Assembly: GCA_963676865.2 (NCBI GenBank)
Contig: CAXXSS010000001.1
Location: 1,302,001 to 1,366,000, forward strand
Direction of reading: 5' to 3'
DNA length: 64,000 nucleotides
DNA from: JAAYUD01 sp963676865
GTDB lineage: Bacteria > Bacteroidota > Bacteroidia > Bacteroidales > Bacteroidaceae
Positions within the stretch are counted from its first letter, which is position 1. Each line of letters opens with the position of its first letter. The notes below the pieces were generated by a model that saw only the letters and a list, made by a program, of their open reading frames with translations, was not told the origin of the DNA and ran no database searches. The translations under genes and the position numbers were made by a program. Shown here piece by piece: positions 53,735 to 61,714 of the stretch.

Positions 53735-55129
53735 CTATTTTATTTGGAATATTTCTTCATACTTATCGGACTTGGTATAAGGTCGCCAATCGCGCGTAGA
53801 TTTTCCATTCGGATTGCCGGTGCGAGCAAAAGTAGTCCAATAATTCATCATTTTATCGCTTAATTTATAAGCTTCGACAGGGAAAGGACGCCAACAATAT
53901 TTGAGTGATCCGAAGACAAACCACAATTCGGATGAATGGAAAGCGCCGGCATTGTCGCCAGGTAGTTTGTAGTCAAAATGATAGATATATGCAGGATGTC
54001 GTTTTTGACTTTCAAGTAATAAGCTCCAATCACAAGCGGCTTTTTTCATAACCTCGGGGGCAATATCATCGGTAGTATATCCTATTATATATGGTATATT
54101 CAGTTCGTTTCCACTACGGGCTATGTTGTCGAAATTATCGGTAATCAATTGCCCGTCGACTGTAGGGCACAGAACGAGTTGATAACCTTTTTGTTTCCTC
54201 ATGTAGCTGTTGTATAGTTCAATTAGCTTGTCAGCCGGATAGGCTCTCATTTCTTTGAGCGTGGAGATATTCGCTTCATTAAAAATGGCTTTTCCCACAG
54301 TTTCCGATTTTTTGAGCGGCGTTGTTGAGATGATTCCCTGTAGCCCACCTCCACTTTGGATAATAGCCCGTTGGATATAAGGCTTTGCCATTTTAGAAGA
54401 AATAAGTGCCTGAACACTTCCCGCTCCCGCACTTTGGCCGAACACTGTTATATTGTTGGGATTGCCGCCGAATGCTACAATATTTTTCTTCACCCATCTG
54501 AGTGCGGCGAGTTGATCATATAGTCCGTAATTACCGCTGCCTTTGCCATTTTCTGCAGTGAGTAGAGGATGAGCTAGAAAACCTAAAATCCCTAATCGAT
54601 AATTGATGGTAACTAAAACAACTCCCTTTTTTGCGAGCTTGTCACCATCGAATTCTATTTCGTGTCCGAAACCTCCCAGATATGCTCCACCGTGTATCCA
54701 TACCATAACGGGCAGGTTCTTTTGCGTTTCTGGTGCCGTAGTGTAAACATTTAAATAAAGGCAATCTTCACTTCTTACCGGATCGCCCGCTTGATAGAAT
54801 TCTTTGACGTAATCTACACCAAAGCCCTTATTAGCTCCTATAGGACCATGATCGGCCTGTAATGATGCTGCGCCGAACTTGTCACACTTGCGTATTCCAT
54901 TCCATGGTTTGACAAGCTGTGGCTGTTTCCATCGCAAACTGCCGATGGGAGGGGCGGCATAGGGAATACCTTTGTAAATAGCAACGGAATGCTCTGAAGG
55001 GCTATATACTCCACTGATTTTGCCTCCATCGACTTTTAAGATGGGGGGATTTGTGATAGATTGAGCTGACAGTGTTAATGCATTGAGCGTGCAAAACAGT
55101 GTAGCGGCATAAAGTATTAGTCTGTTCAT
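53735..55129 (-). CDS. Secreted type-B carboxylesterase
   Basis: 464 residues. Signal peptide 1-22 (ALTLSAQ). Alpha/beta-hydrolase of the carboxylesterase/lipase type B family: IYKGIPYAAPPIGSLRWKQP, SEDCLYLNVYT, oxyanion region MVWIHGGAYLGG, and nucleophile elbow GQSAGAGSV (about residue 231). The catalytic His is probably in FHSSELWFVFG. Shorter than the typical 500-550 residues, the reduction being in the middle, after TVDGQLI. Substrate unknown. Monocistronic, same strand as its neighbours. Confidence 0.92.
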   Translation of the reverse strand: MNRLILYAATLFCTLNALTLSAQSITNPPILKVDGGKISGVYSPSEHSVAIYKGIPYAAPPIGSLRWKQPQLVKPWNGIRKCDKFGAASLQADHGPIGANKGFGVDYVKEFYQAGDPVRSEDCLYLNVYTTAPETQKNLPVMVWIHGGAYLGGFGHEIEFDGDKLAKKGVVLVTINYRLGILGFLAHPLLTAENGKGSGNYGLYDQLAALRWVKKNIVAFGGNPNNITVFGQSAGAGSVQALISSKMAKPYIQRAIIQSGGGLQGIISTTPLKKSETVGKAIFNEANISTLKEMRAYPADKLIELYNSYMRKQKGYQLVLCPTVDGQLITDNFDNIARSGNELNIPYIIGYTTDDIAPEVMKKAACDWSLLLESQKRHPAYIYHFDYKLPGDNAGAFHSSELWFVFGSLKYCWRPFPVEAYKLSDKMMNYWTTFARTGNPNGKSTRDWRPYTKSDKYEEIFQIK

Positions 55130-55281
55130 CTCTTTTAGTTTGTTTTATAATTAAGATTTCTGATTATCGAGAATCATCAGCTTGATAATGGAAGCTTGTT
55201 TCTCTCGCAATATTAAGGAAAAATAGCGAAAGATTGTTCTTCTTTCGTTCAATAAATTTGCCGATGTGTTTAAAAGATGAA

Positions 55282-55311
55282 AAAGACCGCATATTTTAGT
55301 ACGCGGCCTTT
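55282..55311 (-). terminator. Terminator after the 42-aa membrane protein gene
   Basis: Minus strand AAAGGCCGC...GCGGTCTTT (9 bp, one G-U) with a 12-base intervening loop region, followed by TTC. It lies about 40 bases after the stop at 55349 and can end the prfB-side transcript. The 150 bases from here to the carboxylesterase ATG contain no gene I can support. Confidence 0.8.
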
Positions 55312-55348
55312 AGATAAATCTTCAAGCTAAACGATCTTGTGATTGATT

Positions 55349-55477
55349 TTAGCTATTGGCGAAAGAAAACCAGATCATCAAGATCAGACCTAGCACGATT
55401 AGTGATAAAAACAAAATCTTAACAGTAGAATCTGCCTTTTTCTCAGCCTTTTTGTCTCTAATTTGTTTTTTATTCAT
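55349..55477 (-). CDS. Small single-pass membrane protein (42 aa)
   Basis: ATG at 55477, TAA at 55349-55351. Very basic N-terminus (MNKKQIRDKKAEKKADS), then one strong transmembrane helix of about 20 residues (ILFLSLIVLGLILMIWF), ending SFANS. N-in topology is expected from the positive-inside rule. The gene is 74 bases downstream of prfB on the same strand and is followed directly by a terminator, which supports real transcription. I do not recognise a named family. Confidence 0.65.
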   Translation of the reverse strand: MNKKQIRDKKAEKKADSTVKILFLSLIVLGLILMIWFSFANS

Positions 55478-55551
55478 GGTATTTTTATTTTATCTTCCCA
55501 ACAAAGAAAAGATAAAATAATGAATAAAGCAAGATTTCGAGCCGAGAATTT

Positions 55552-56659
55552 TTATTCGCCGCCCATCATCAAATAAGCTTTAATGAAATCGTCTATCTCA
55601 CCGTCCATTACACTATTAACGTCGGATGTCTGGTAGTTGGTGCGATGATCTTTTACTCGTCGGTCGTCGAAGACATAACTTCGGATTTGTGACCCCCATT
55701 CAATTTTCTTTTTTCCGGCTTCTACTTTGGCTTGTTCTTCCATTCGATGTTTCATCTCTTTATCATATAGGATAGAACGAAGCAATCGCATCGCATTTTC
55801 TCTATTCTGTGGCTGGTCTCGAGTTTCTGTATTTTCTACCAATATTTCTTCTTCTTTACCGTTATACGGATCTTTGTATTGATAGCGTAACCGAACCCCC
55901 GATTCTACTTTATTGACATTTTGTCCACCCGCACCGCCACAGCGAAAGGTATCCCATGAGACAGCAGCTTGATCAACAGTTATATTAATCGTGTCATCCA
56001 CAAGAGGTGTGACAAAAACCGATGCAAAGGAGGTCATTCGTTTACCTTGTGCATTGAAAGGTGAAACACGCACTAGACGATGTACACCATTTTCTCCTTT
56101 TAGGTAGCCATAGGCATCATCTCCTTCTATGGTCATTGTGCACGACTTGATACCTGCCATGTCACCGTCCAGGATATTGTTGAATTTTGTTTTGTAGTTG
56201 TGACGTTCTGCATAACGGGAATACATTCTCATCAGCATAGAAGCCCAATCCTGACTCTCGGTGCCACCGGCACCCGAGTTTATCTTGACTACGCAACTCA
56301 TTGAATCAGCTTCATCACGTAGCATATTTCTCAATTCCAAGTTTTCTATAGCGGCAAGGGCTTTGCTATATGCTTGGTCAACTTCAATATCGGTAACAAT
56401 ATTCTCTTTGCAATAATCAAATGACAATTGTACTTCTTCGACTAGCATTTTGGCTTCTTGATAGCTGTCAATCCACTTCTTTAGATCTTTTACAATCTTC
56501 ATTTGTTTTTCTGCCTTTTCTCGATCTTCCCAAAAATCGGGCGCTTGTGTTCGAAGGCTTTCTTCTTCAAATTCTACTTCTTTCCGGTCAACGTCAAAGA
56601 TACCTCCTCAGCGCATCAGTGCGCTCTTTCACGTCTTTTAGTTGTTCTGCTGTTATCAT
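55552..56659 (-). CDS. prfB: Peptide chain release factor 2, made by programmed +1 frameshift
   Basis: Initiation at ATG 56659 gives 21 codons up to an in-frame TGA (56594-56596); a +1 shift at CTT-TGA-C continues to 55552, total 368 residues. RF2 recognises UGA and UAA: anticodon-like tripeptide SPF in VRVSPFNAQGKRM, and the catalytic GGQ in GGAGGQNVNKV (about residue 238). The part after the shift reads DVDRKEVEFEEESLRTQ and joins the long frame without a gap. Without the shift, only a 316-residue protein from an internal ATG at 56502 would be predicted, lacking the first helix. Confidence 0.95.
56593..56608 (-). promoter_or_regulatory. prfB frameshift site
   Basis: Minus strand AGGAGGTATCTTTGAC. 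It contains a Shine-Dalgarno-like AGGAGG, a three-base spacer (TAT), the slippery CTT codon and TGA followed by C. The arrangement matches the classical E. coli site (AGGGGGTATCTTTGAC) at all but one base. Low RF2 slows termination at TGA and favours slippage of the Leu-tRNA into the +1 frame, an autoregulatory loop. Confidence 0.95.
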
Positions 56660-56717
56660 ACAGTAAAATAATTAGTTAAGTTAATAAAAATATGACGATC
56701 TCTTCTGCGAATCGCAG

Positions 56718-58523
56718 TTAGTCTTCATACATTTTTTCTATCTCGTTTTTATAATTTTCTAAAATAACGGCTCGTTTAAGCTTAAGTGTATTGGTCAATT
56801 CGTTGCGTTCCATGCTAAACGGAGTGATCAATAGAGTAAAACGTTTGATTTGCTCGTAATGAGCAAATTTTTGTTGTAACGTATCGATGCGTTGCTGATA
56901 GAGGGCATCAACATCTTTATTCTTCAGGAGTTCTTCCCTATTGTCGTATTTTATATGATGTTCTTCCGCAAATTTCTCGACGAGTCGGTAATCGGGAACG
57001 ATTAAAGCCGATACAAATTTACGTTTATCTGCAATGATAGCAATTTGATCGATATACTTGTCAATAGCCAATTGAGATTCGATGGCTTGTGGAACAATGT
57101 ACTTGCCGTTAGATGTTTTGAATAGGTCTTTAATACGTTCTTTCAGATACAGATGTTTTCCTTTCAGACAACCCGCATCACCGGTATGAAACCACCCGTC
57201 CGCATCAAAAGCTGCCGCCGTTGCTTCCGTTTTTTTGTAATATCCTTTGGTTATGGTTTTACCACGTAGCAATATTTCGTCGTTTTCGCCTATCTTGACC
57301 TCTATGCCAGGCATCGGAATGCCCACTGAACCTATTTCGTAGCCCGTCTTCCATTCACAAGAGACAGTGGCAGTCGATTCGGTAAGGCCATATCCAACTA
57401 ACATATCGATACCAACAGAGTGAACAAATTCACAAACTGTATCGTTTACAGCAGCACCTGCTGTCGGAAAGAAATTCCCGCGTTCGATGCCGATTGTTTT
57501 CTTCAAAAGATGAATAACCGTTTTCTCGTAAAAGCGGTATTTTAGTTCCAACATTAATGGAGGTTTCTTTCCCGCTCTCAGATAATCGATGTTGTAGGCA
57601 TGCCCTGTCTTGATAGCGTCAAGCATTAAAGTCTTTCTGATTCCTTTTTCTTGGGCTATTTTTTCTTGAACGCCTATATAAACTTTTTCCCAAAAACGGG
57701 GAACGCTACACATTAGGGTGGGGCGAACTTCTTTAATACATGTTTGGATGTCGGCAGGGCGGAGATTAACATAGGTAGTAACACCTTTATGGATGCAGTA
57801 GTATACCCAAGCTCTTTCAAAAACATGCGTTAACGGAAGAAAATTTAACGACGTGTCCGCATCGGATATCTTTTTCAATCTGATATCATGAATTCGGAAA
57901 GCCTCAATATAATTCGACATGTGCAACATTACACCTTTCGGTTCTCCTGTCGTTCCAGAGGTATAGAGAATATTTGCCAAATCATCGTCTGATGCTCTAG
58001 AAATACGTTCTTCAATTTCCTTTTCGTATTTTAGTCCTTTGCCTTTCTCTATAAACTCGTTGAAGTAAATAGACGAATGGTCTCTTGGATCTTTCTTTAC
58101 TTCAGGATCAAATATGATGAGTTGTTGTAGCGAATTGCATAACCCGAACACAGAGAAAGCGGTATCATATTGAAATTGTTCTCCGACAAAAAGAAATCTG
58201 ACCTGGGCATCGTTTACTATGTATTGTACTTGTGCCGGAGAGCTGGTTGCATAAAGTGGAATTGTTACAGCCCGATTATCATAGGCTGCAAAATCTGCAA
58301 TAAGGCACTCGGGCTTATTTTGTGAGAAAACGCCTATGTTTTCGCATTCTTTAATACCTAATTCAAATAAAGCGTTGGCTGTTTGTTTTGCTGCTTGCGA
58401 GAATTCGTTCCATGTTATGGGAATCCACTGCGATTTATCGTAATCTCGATAGTATAATGCGTTCTTATCACCATACTTTTCGGCTTGGCGATGAACTAAT
58501 ACAGCTAAATGATGTTCATTCAT
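56718..58523 (-). CDS. fadD: Long-chain acyl-CoA synthetase (AMP-forming)
   Basis: 601 residues. Activates fatty acids to acyl-CoA through an acyl-AMP intermediate. ANL superfamily motifs: ILYTSGTTGEPKGVM (A3 loop, about residue 190), VGYGLTESTATVSC, DGWFHTGDAG, and the LKERIKDLFKTSNGKYIVP hinge. The Lys of the A10 motif is within NELTNTLKLKR. No signal peptide or membrane helix. Substrate chain length is presumed from family resemblance to FadD15-type proteins. Divergent from the argE-like gene and with a separate -7 box. Confidence 0.93.
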   Translation of the reverse strand: MNEHHLAVLVHRQAEKYGDKNALYYRDYDKSQWIPITWNEFSQAAKQTANALFELGIKECENIGVFSQNKPECLIADFAAYDNRAVTIPLYATSSPAQVQYIVNDAQVRFLFVGEQFQYDTAFSVFGLCNSLQQLIIFDPEVKKDPRDHSSIYFNEFIEKGKGLKYEKEIEERISRASDDDLANILYTSGTTGEPKGVMLHMSNYIEAFRIHDIRLKKISDADTSLNFLPLTHVFERAWVYYCIHKGVTTYVNLRPADIQTCIKEVRPTLMCSVPRFWEKVYIGVQEKIAQEKGIRKTLMLDAIKTGHAYNIDYLRAGKKPPLMLELKYRFYEKTVIHLLKKTIGIERGNFFPTAGAAVNDTVCEFVHSVGIDMLVGYGLTESTATVSCEWKTGYEIGSVGIPMPGIEVKIGENDEILLRGKTITKGYYKKTEATAAAFDADGWFHTGDAGCLKGKHLYLKERIKDLFKTSNGKYIVPQAIESQLAIDKYIDQIAIIADKRKFVSALIVPDYRLVEKFAEEHHIKYDNREELLKNKDVDALYQQRIDTLQQKFAHYEQIKRFTLLITPFSMERNELTNTLKLKRAVILENYKNEIEKMYED

Positions 58524-58549
58524 TACTTTTAATCTATTGAAATTTGTTG

Positions 58550-58557
58550 CAAAGTTA
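58550..58557 (-). promoter_or_regulatory. fadD promoter -7 box
   Basis: TAACTTTG on the minus strand, 27 bases before the fadD ATG. A TTTG lies 16 bases upstream, shorter than the usual spacer. It is adjacent to and overlaps the divergent argE-like promoter region. Confidence 0.5.
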
Positions 58558-58565
58558 CCCTTAAT

Positions 58566-58598
58566 TTTGCGAACAAAGCAACTTTATTTGTATTTTTG
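58566..58598 (+). promoter_or_regulatory. Promoter of the argE-like gene
   Basis: Plus strand TTTG (58566-58569), 21-base spacer and TATTTTTG (58591-58598), a perfect match. The start is predicted close to 58605, leaving a leader of about 15 bases before the ATG at 58621. This also shows that the ATG at 58537, upstream of the promoter, is not the start. Confidence 0.78.
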
Positions 58599-58620
58599 TA
58601 AAAAACTTATTGGATTGGAT

Positions 58621-59679
58621 ATGGATAAAACATTTTTTTTTGAGAGCGTCAATTTACTGAAATCCCTTATAGAAATCCCTTCTATCAGTACAGAAGAAGA
58701 GGTTGCCGCTGATTTTTTGCAACAATACTTGGAGAATGTAGGGATGGAAGTAGGGAGAAAGGGTAATAATATATGGTGTCTTTCACCCAATTTTAGCTTG
58801 GATAAGAATACAATCTTACTCAATTCTCACATCGATACGGTGAAACCTACTTCGCAGTGGATGAAAAACCCTTTTAAAGCATTGGAAGTTAATGGAAAAC
58901 TGTATGGGTTGGGTAGTAATGATGCAGGAGCTAGTTTGGTGAGTTTGTTACGAGTGTTTCTAAATCTCTGCAAGACAACACAGAATTATAATCTCGTTTT
59001 TCTGGCAAGTTGTGAGGAAGAGATCTCTGGAGCAGGAGGCGTTGCTGACGTTTTAAATTATTTGCCTCCTATTTCTTTTGCCTTGGTGGGTGAGCCAACA
59101 GAAATGCAACCTGCTATTGCCGAACGTGGATTAATGGTGTTGGACGTCATTGCCAAAGGCAAAGCAGGACATGCTGCTCGCGAAGAAGGTATTAATGCTA
59201 TTTATGAGGCTGTGGATGATATTATTTGGTTTCGCGATTATCGATTTGAAAAGATTTCACCGGTACTTGGTCCGGTCAAGATGACAATGACAGTTGTTCA
59301 GGCTGGGACTCAACATAACGTAATTCCCGATCGTTGTGTAATGACAGTTGATGTACGTAGTAATGAATTGTATTCCAATCGGGAATTATTCGAAGAAATT
59401 AAGACACATGTGAAAAGCGAGGTTGCTCCTCATTCTTTCAGATTAAACTCTTCGTTTATCGATTTAAATCATCCTTTTGTGAAAAGAGCGATAAAATTAG
59501 ACCTAAAGCCATTCGGTTCGCCTACATTATCTGATCAATCATTGATGCCTTTTCCCTCTTTAAAGATGGGACCTGGCAAGTCCTCTCGCTCGCATACTGC
59601 TGATGAGTTTGTTATGCTGAAAGAAATAGAAGAGGCTATTCCTCTTTATTATCATTTGCTGGACGGGTTGGAACTTTAA
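58621..59679 (+). CDS. argE: M20 family deacylase, ArgE-like
   Basis: 352 residues from ATG 58621 (MDKTFFFESV); an in-frame ATG 28 codons earlier lies ahead of the promoter. Zn-dependent M20 fold: SHIDTVKP (first metal His and catalytic Asp), GSNDAGAS (bridging Asp), CEEEISG (general base and metal Glu), GEPTEMQPA, and the last metal His in RSHTADEF. In Bacteroides, arginine synthesis proceeds through N-succinylated intermediates, so the likely substrate is N-succinylcitrulline rather than acetylornithine; DapE-like activity is the alternative. Its stop interlocks with that of envC (TTAA, 59676-59679). Confidence 0.88.
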   Translation: MDKTFFFESVNLLKSLIEIPSISTEEEVAADFLQQYLENVGMEVGRKGNNIWCLSPNFSLDKNTILLNSHIDTVKPTSQWMKNPFKALEVNGKLYGLGSNDAGASLVSLLRVFLNLCKTTQNYNLVFLASCEEEISGAGGVADVLNYLPPISFALVGEPTEMQPAIAERGLMVLDVIAKGKAGHAAREEGINAIYEAVDDIIWFRDYRFEKISPVLGPVKMTMTVVQAGTQHNVIPDRCVMTVDVRSNELYSNRELFEEIKTHVKSEVAPHSFRLNSSFIDLNHPFVKRAIKLDLKPFGSPTLSDQSLMPFPSLKMGPGKSSRSHTADEFVMLKEIEEAIPLYYHLLDGLEL

Positions 59680-61082
59680 CGTCCCAACCACTGTTCCGGA
59701 TTCAATTTCTCGCGTTCTTTGCGTAGCTGGAAGTGAAGAACGGTTCTTCCACCATCTGAAGAATCGGAGTATACTTTTCCAAGTATCTGGCGAGTACTGA
59801 CATGTTCTCCTTGTCTGACCGAGGCCGAAGATAGATTACAGTATACTGATATATATTCTCCATGACGTACCAACACATTGAACAATCCATTCATTTGGAA
59901 TACGGCAGATACTTCGCCGCTATAGACAGCACGGGCGCAAGCTCCCGGATGGCCTTGTATATCGATACCTTTGTTATCAAGTTTTACATTATTCATACCC
60001 TCTACGGCATATTGTCCATAGTGGCTAATTACAAGGCAGTTACCAGTTATCGGCATTGGCAGTCGGCCCCGATTATCGGCAAAAGTATTCGAAAGCCGCT
60101 GATCCACAGAGCTTATTGAAGGTACTGGAGAAGGAGCAGGAGGAGTATAAGTCTTATGTGTCTCACTTTTTCTCACTGGCTTTCTAGTAGAACTGGATGT
60201 CTTTGAGGTTCCTGATGCCGCTTCTGCCTTTTCTCTCCGAGCTTCTTCCGCTTCAGCTTTCTCGGCAGCCAAGGCCTCTGCTTTTCTCTGAGCAGCAATT
60301 CTTCTTTCTTCTCCTAAACGCCTTTTGCGGGCTTCTTCTTCAGCTCGTTTGCGAGCTTTTTCTATTTCTAAAGTAATCAGACGATCGATTCTGCCATTCA
60401 ACTGATTCGCTTCTCTGCGCTTTTTGCTAATAAGGCTTTGTAATCCCCGCTGTTTCTTTTGTAATTCACTAACGACTTGTTTCTTTTGCTGCTCTTTTTT
60501 CTCCAAAACAGCTTTTTCTCCTTCTCTTTCTTTCATCACACCAACCTTCACTTGCTTTACTTGAACTAATTGATGACGGTGTCCGTTAATGATGCCCTGA
60601 CGACGTATAATATCTTCACCTTGCAAACGTTGATATGTTGCATATTCTTTGACATAGCGCATTCGGCGGTACATTTGGGATAAAGACTTGGCAGAAAAAA
60701 TAAACATTAGTTTTTCCTGAATAGTCTTGTTACGGTAAACGTAGTTGACAGAAGAAAGATATCTCATTTTCCTTTCGTTCAGATCGCGTTGCATAGCTTC
60801 AAGACGAGCGGAGAGCGTCATCACTTGTCCACTAATAGTCTGCACGTCTCCGTTGATCGTTTCTATATATCTTTTTCTTTCTTCTATTTGTCCATTAAGT
60901 GCTTGCAGATGGTAAAGCTGTCCCTTCACATCCTTTTTGGTACTTTTCAACATCTGTTCCGTTGCTGCAATTTGTTTTTGCAGCGCCGAATGTTTTTTTT
61001 GCAGATTCGATATCAAAGGAGTCTGCGCATTTAATACGACTGTGATAAATAGACAATAAAATATGATAAAAGAACGTCTCAT
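59676..61082 (-). CDS. envC: Murein hydrolase activator EnvC-like, degenerate M23 domain
   Basis: 468 residues. Signal peptide 1-19 (VVLNAQ). About 20-255: long coiled coil (LQKKHSALQKQIAATEQML onward), then an Ala/Glu/Lys-rich linker, a Ser/Pro-rich stretch to about 320, and a C-terminal LytM/M23 domain. The zinc ligands are partly lost: the first His position is Gly in NKGIDI, and the HxH motif reads VLH in TVLHFQL. Such proteins activate amidases at the septum rather than cleaving peptidoglycan. It overlaps the DUF4292 gene by four bases. Confidence 0.92.
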   Translation of the reverse strand: MRRSFIIFYCLFITVVLNAQTPLISNLQKKHSALQKQIAATEQMLKSTKKDVKGQLYHLQALNGQIEERKRYIETINGDVQTISGQVMTLSARLEAMQRDLNERKMRYLSSVNYVYRNKTIQEKLMFIFSAKSLSQMYRRMRYVKEYATYQRLQGEDIIRRQGIINGHRHQLVQVKQVKVGVMKEREGEKAVLEKKEQQKKQVVSELQKKQRGLQSLISKKRREANQLNGRIDRLITLEIEKARKRAEEEARKRRLGEERRIAAQRKAEALAAEKAEAEEARREKAEAASGTSKTSSSTRKPVRKSETHKTYTPPAPSPVPSISSVDQRLSNTFADNRGRLPMPITGNCLVISHYGQYAVEGMNNVKLDNKGIDIQGHPGACARAVYSGEVSAVFQMNGLFNVLVRHGEYISVYCNLSSASVRQGEHVSTRQILGKVYSDSSDGGRTVLHFQLRKEREKLNPEQWLGR

Positions 61083-61714
61083 TGCAATCCTTTCAGAGCT
61101 TTAACAAATTCATCTAATGTTACTTTCTTATATTTAGTAGGCACTGCCGTTGGCTGAAGTACCATTTGGTCAGTAGAGAAATCATAAAGTTGTATTCTTG
61201 CATCTTTCATCGATCTTAAACCAAAATCACTGCCAGAGACTTCCGAACGTCCTCCCGGTTTGGATGCATCTATCAATAGTTGTTCCAGTTGTGAATAGTT
61301 TGAGCCGCTTGGCAAATATCTCATCATCTCTTTTTTGTTGGCTTGTACATACATTTTATCGTGGCGGTCAATAAGTAGCATTTCATTGGGGGTAATATCC
61401 AATTTTGCCAATTCAGTACCAAAAATAGGCATTACTATCGATAATTGGATACGTTCTTTAGAAACCATTTTCATCGTACCTTTCAGAGAAAGTCCCATAA
61501 AGTTTGCCGGCAATACAAGATGTATTTTAGAAGACAGGTATTTATAGCTAGTACTATCTACCAAACAAGAATCGGGTATTACTTTCGTCTTATCAATAGA
61601 ATCTTTTAAGATCTTGTTCGAATCATTTTTAACAACAGATTGTGCCAGAGCGCCATTACTGAATGCCAATCCGATTGCCAGACCGATTATATAAATTAAT
61701 TTATTCTTTTTCAT
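61079..61714 (-). CDS. DUF4292 family periplasmic protein
   Basis: 211 residues. Signal peptide 1-24 (AFSNGALAQS); no lipobox Cys, although many family members are lipoproteins. The rest resembles a LolA/LolB-like half-barrel: MGLSLKGTMKMVSKERIQLSIVMPIFGTELAKLDITPNEM and LLIDRHDKMYVQANKKEM in separate stretches. Function unknown. It is sandwiched by four-base overlaps between the TPR gene and envC, so translation is coupled. Confidence 0.88.
   Translation of the reverse strand: MKKNKLIYIIGLAIGLAFSNGALAQSVVKNDSNKILKDSIDKTKVIPDSCLVDSTSYKYLSSKIHLVLPANFMGLSLKGTMKMVSKERIQLSIVMPIFGTELAKLDITPNEMLLIDRHDKMYVQANKKEMMRYLPSGSNYSQLEQLLIDASKPGGRSEVSGSDFGLRSMKDARIQLYDFSTDQMVLQPTAVPTKYKKVTLDEFVKALKGLQ

Noticed and set aside
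55552..56502. Stand-alone 316-residue RF2
   Set aside because: The classical frameshift motif and continuous homology upstream show that the protein is 368 residues long.
58537..58620. N-terminal extension of the argE-like gene
   Set aside because: The ATG at 58537 lies upstream of a perfect promoter, and the 28 extra residues do not fit the family.
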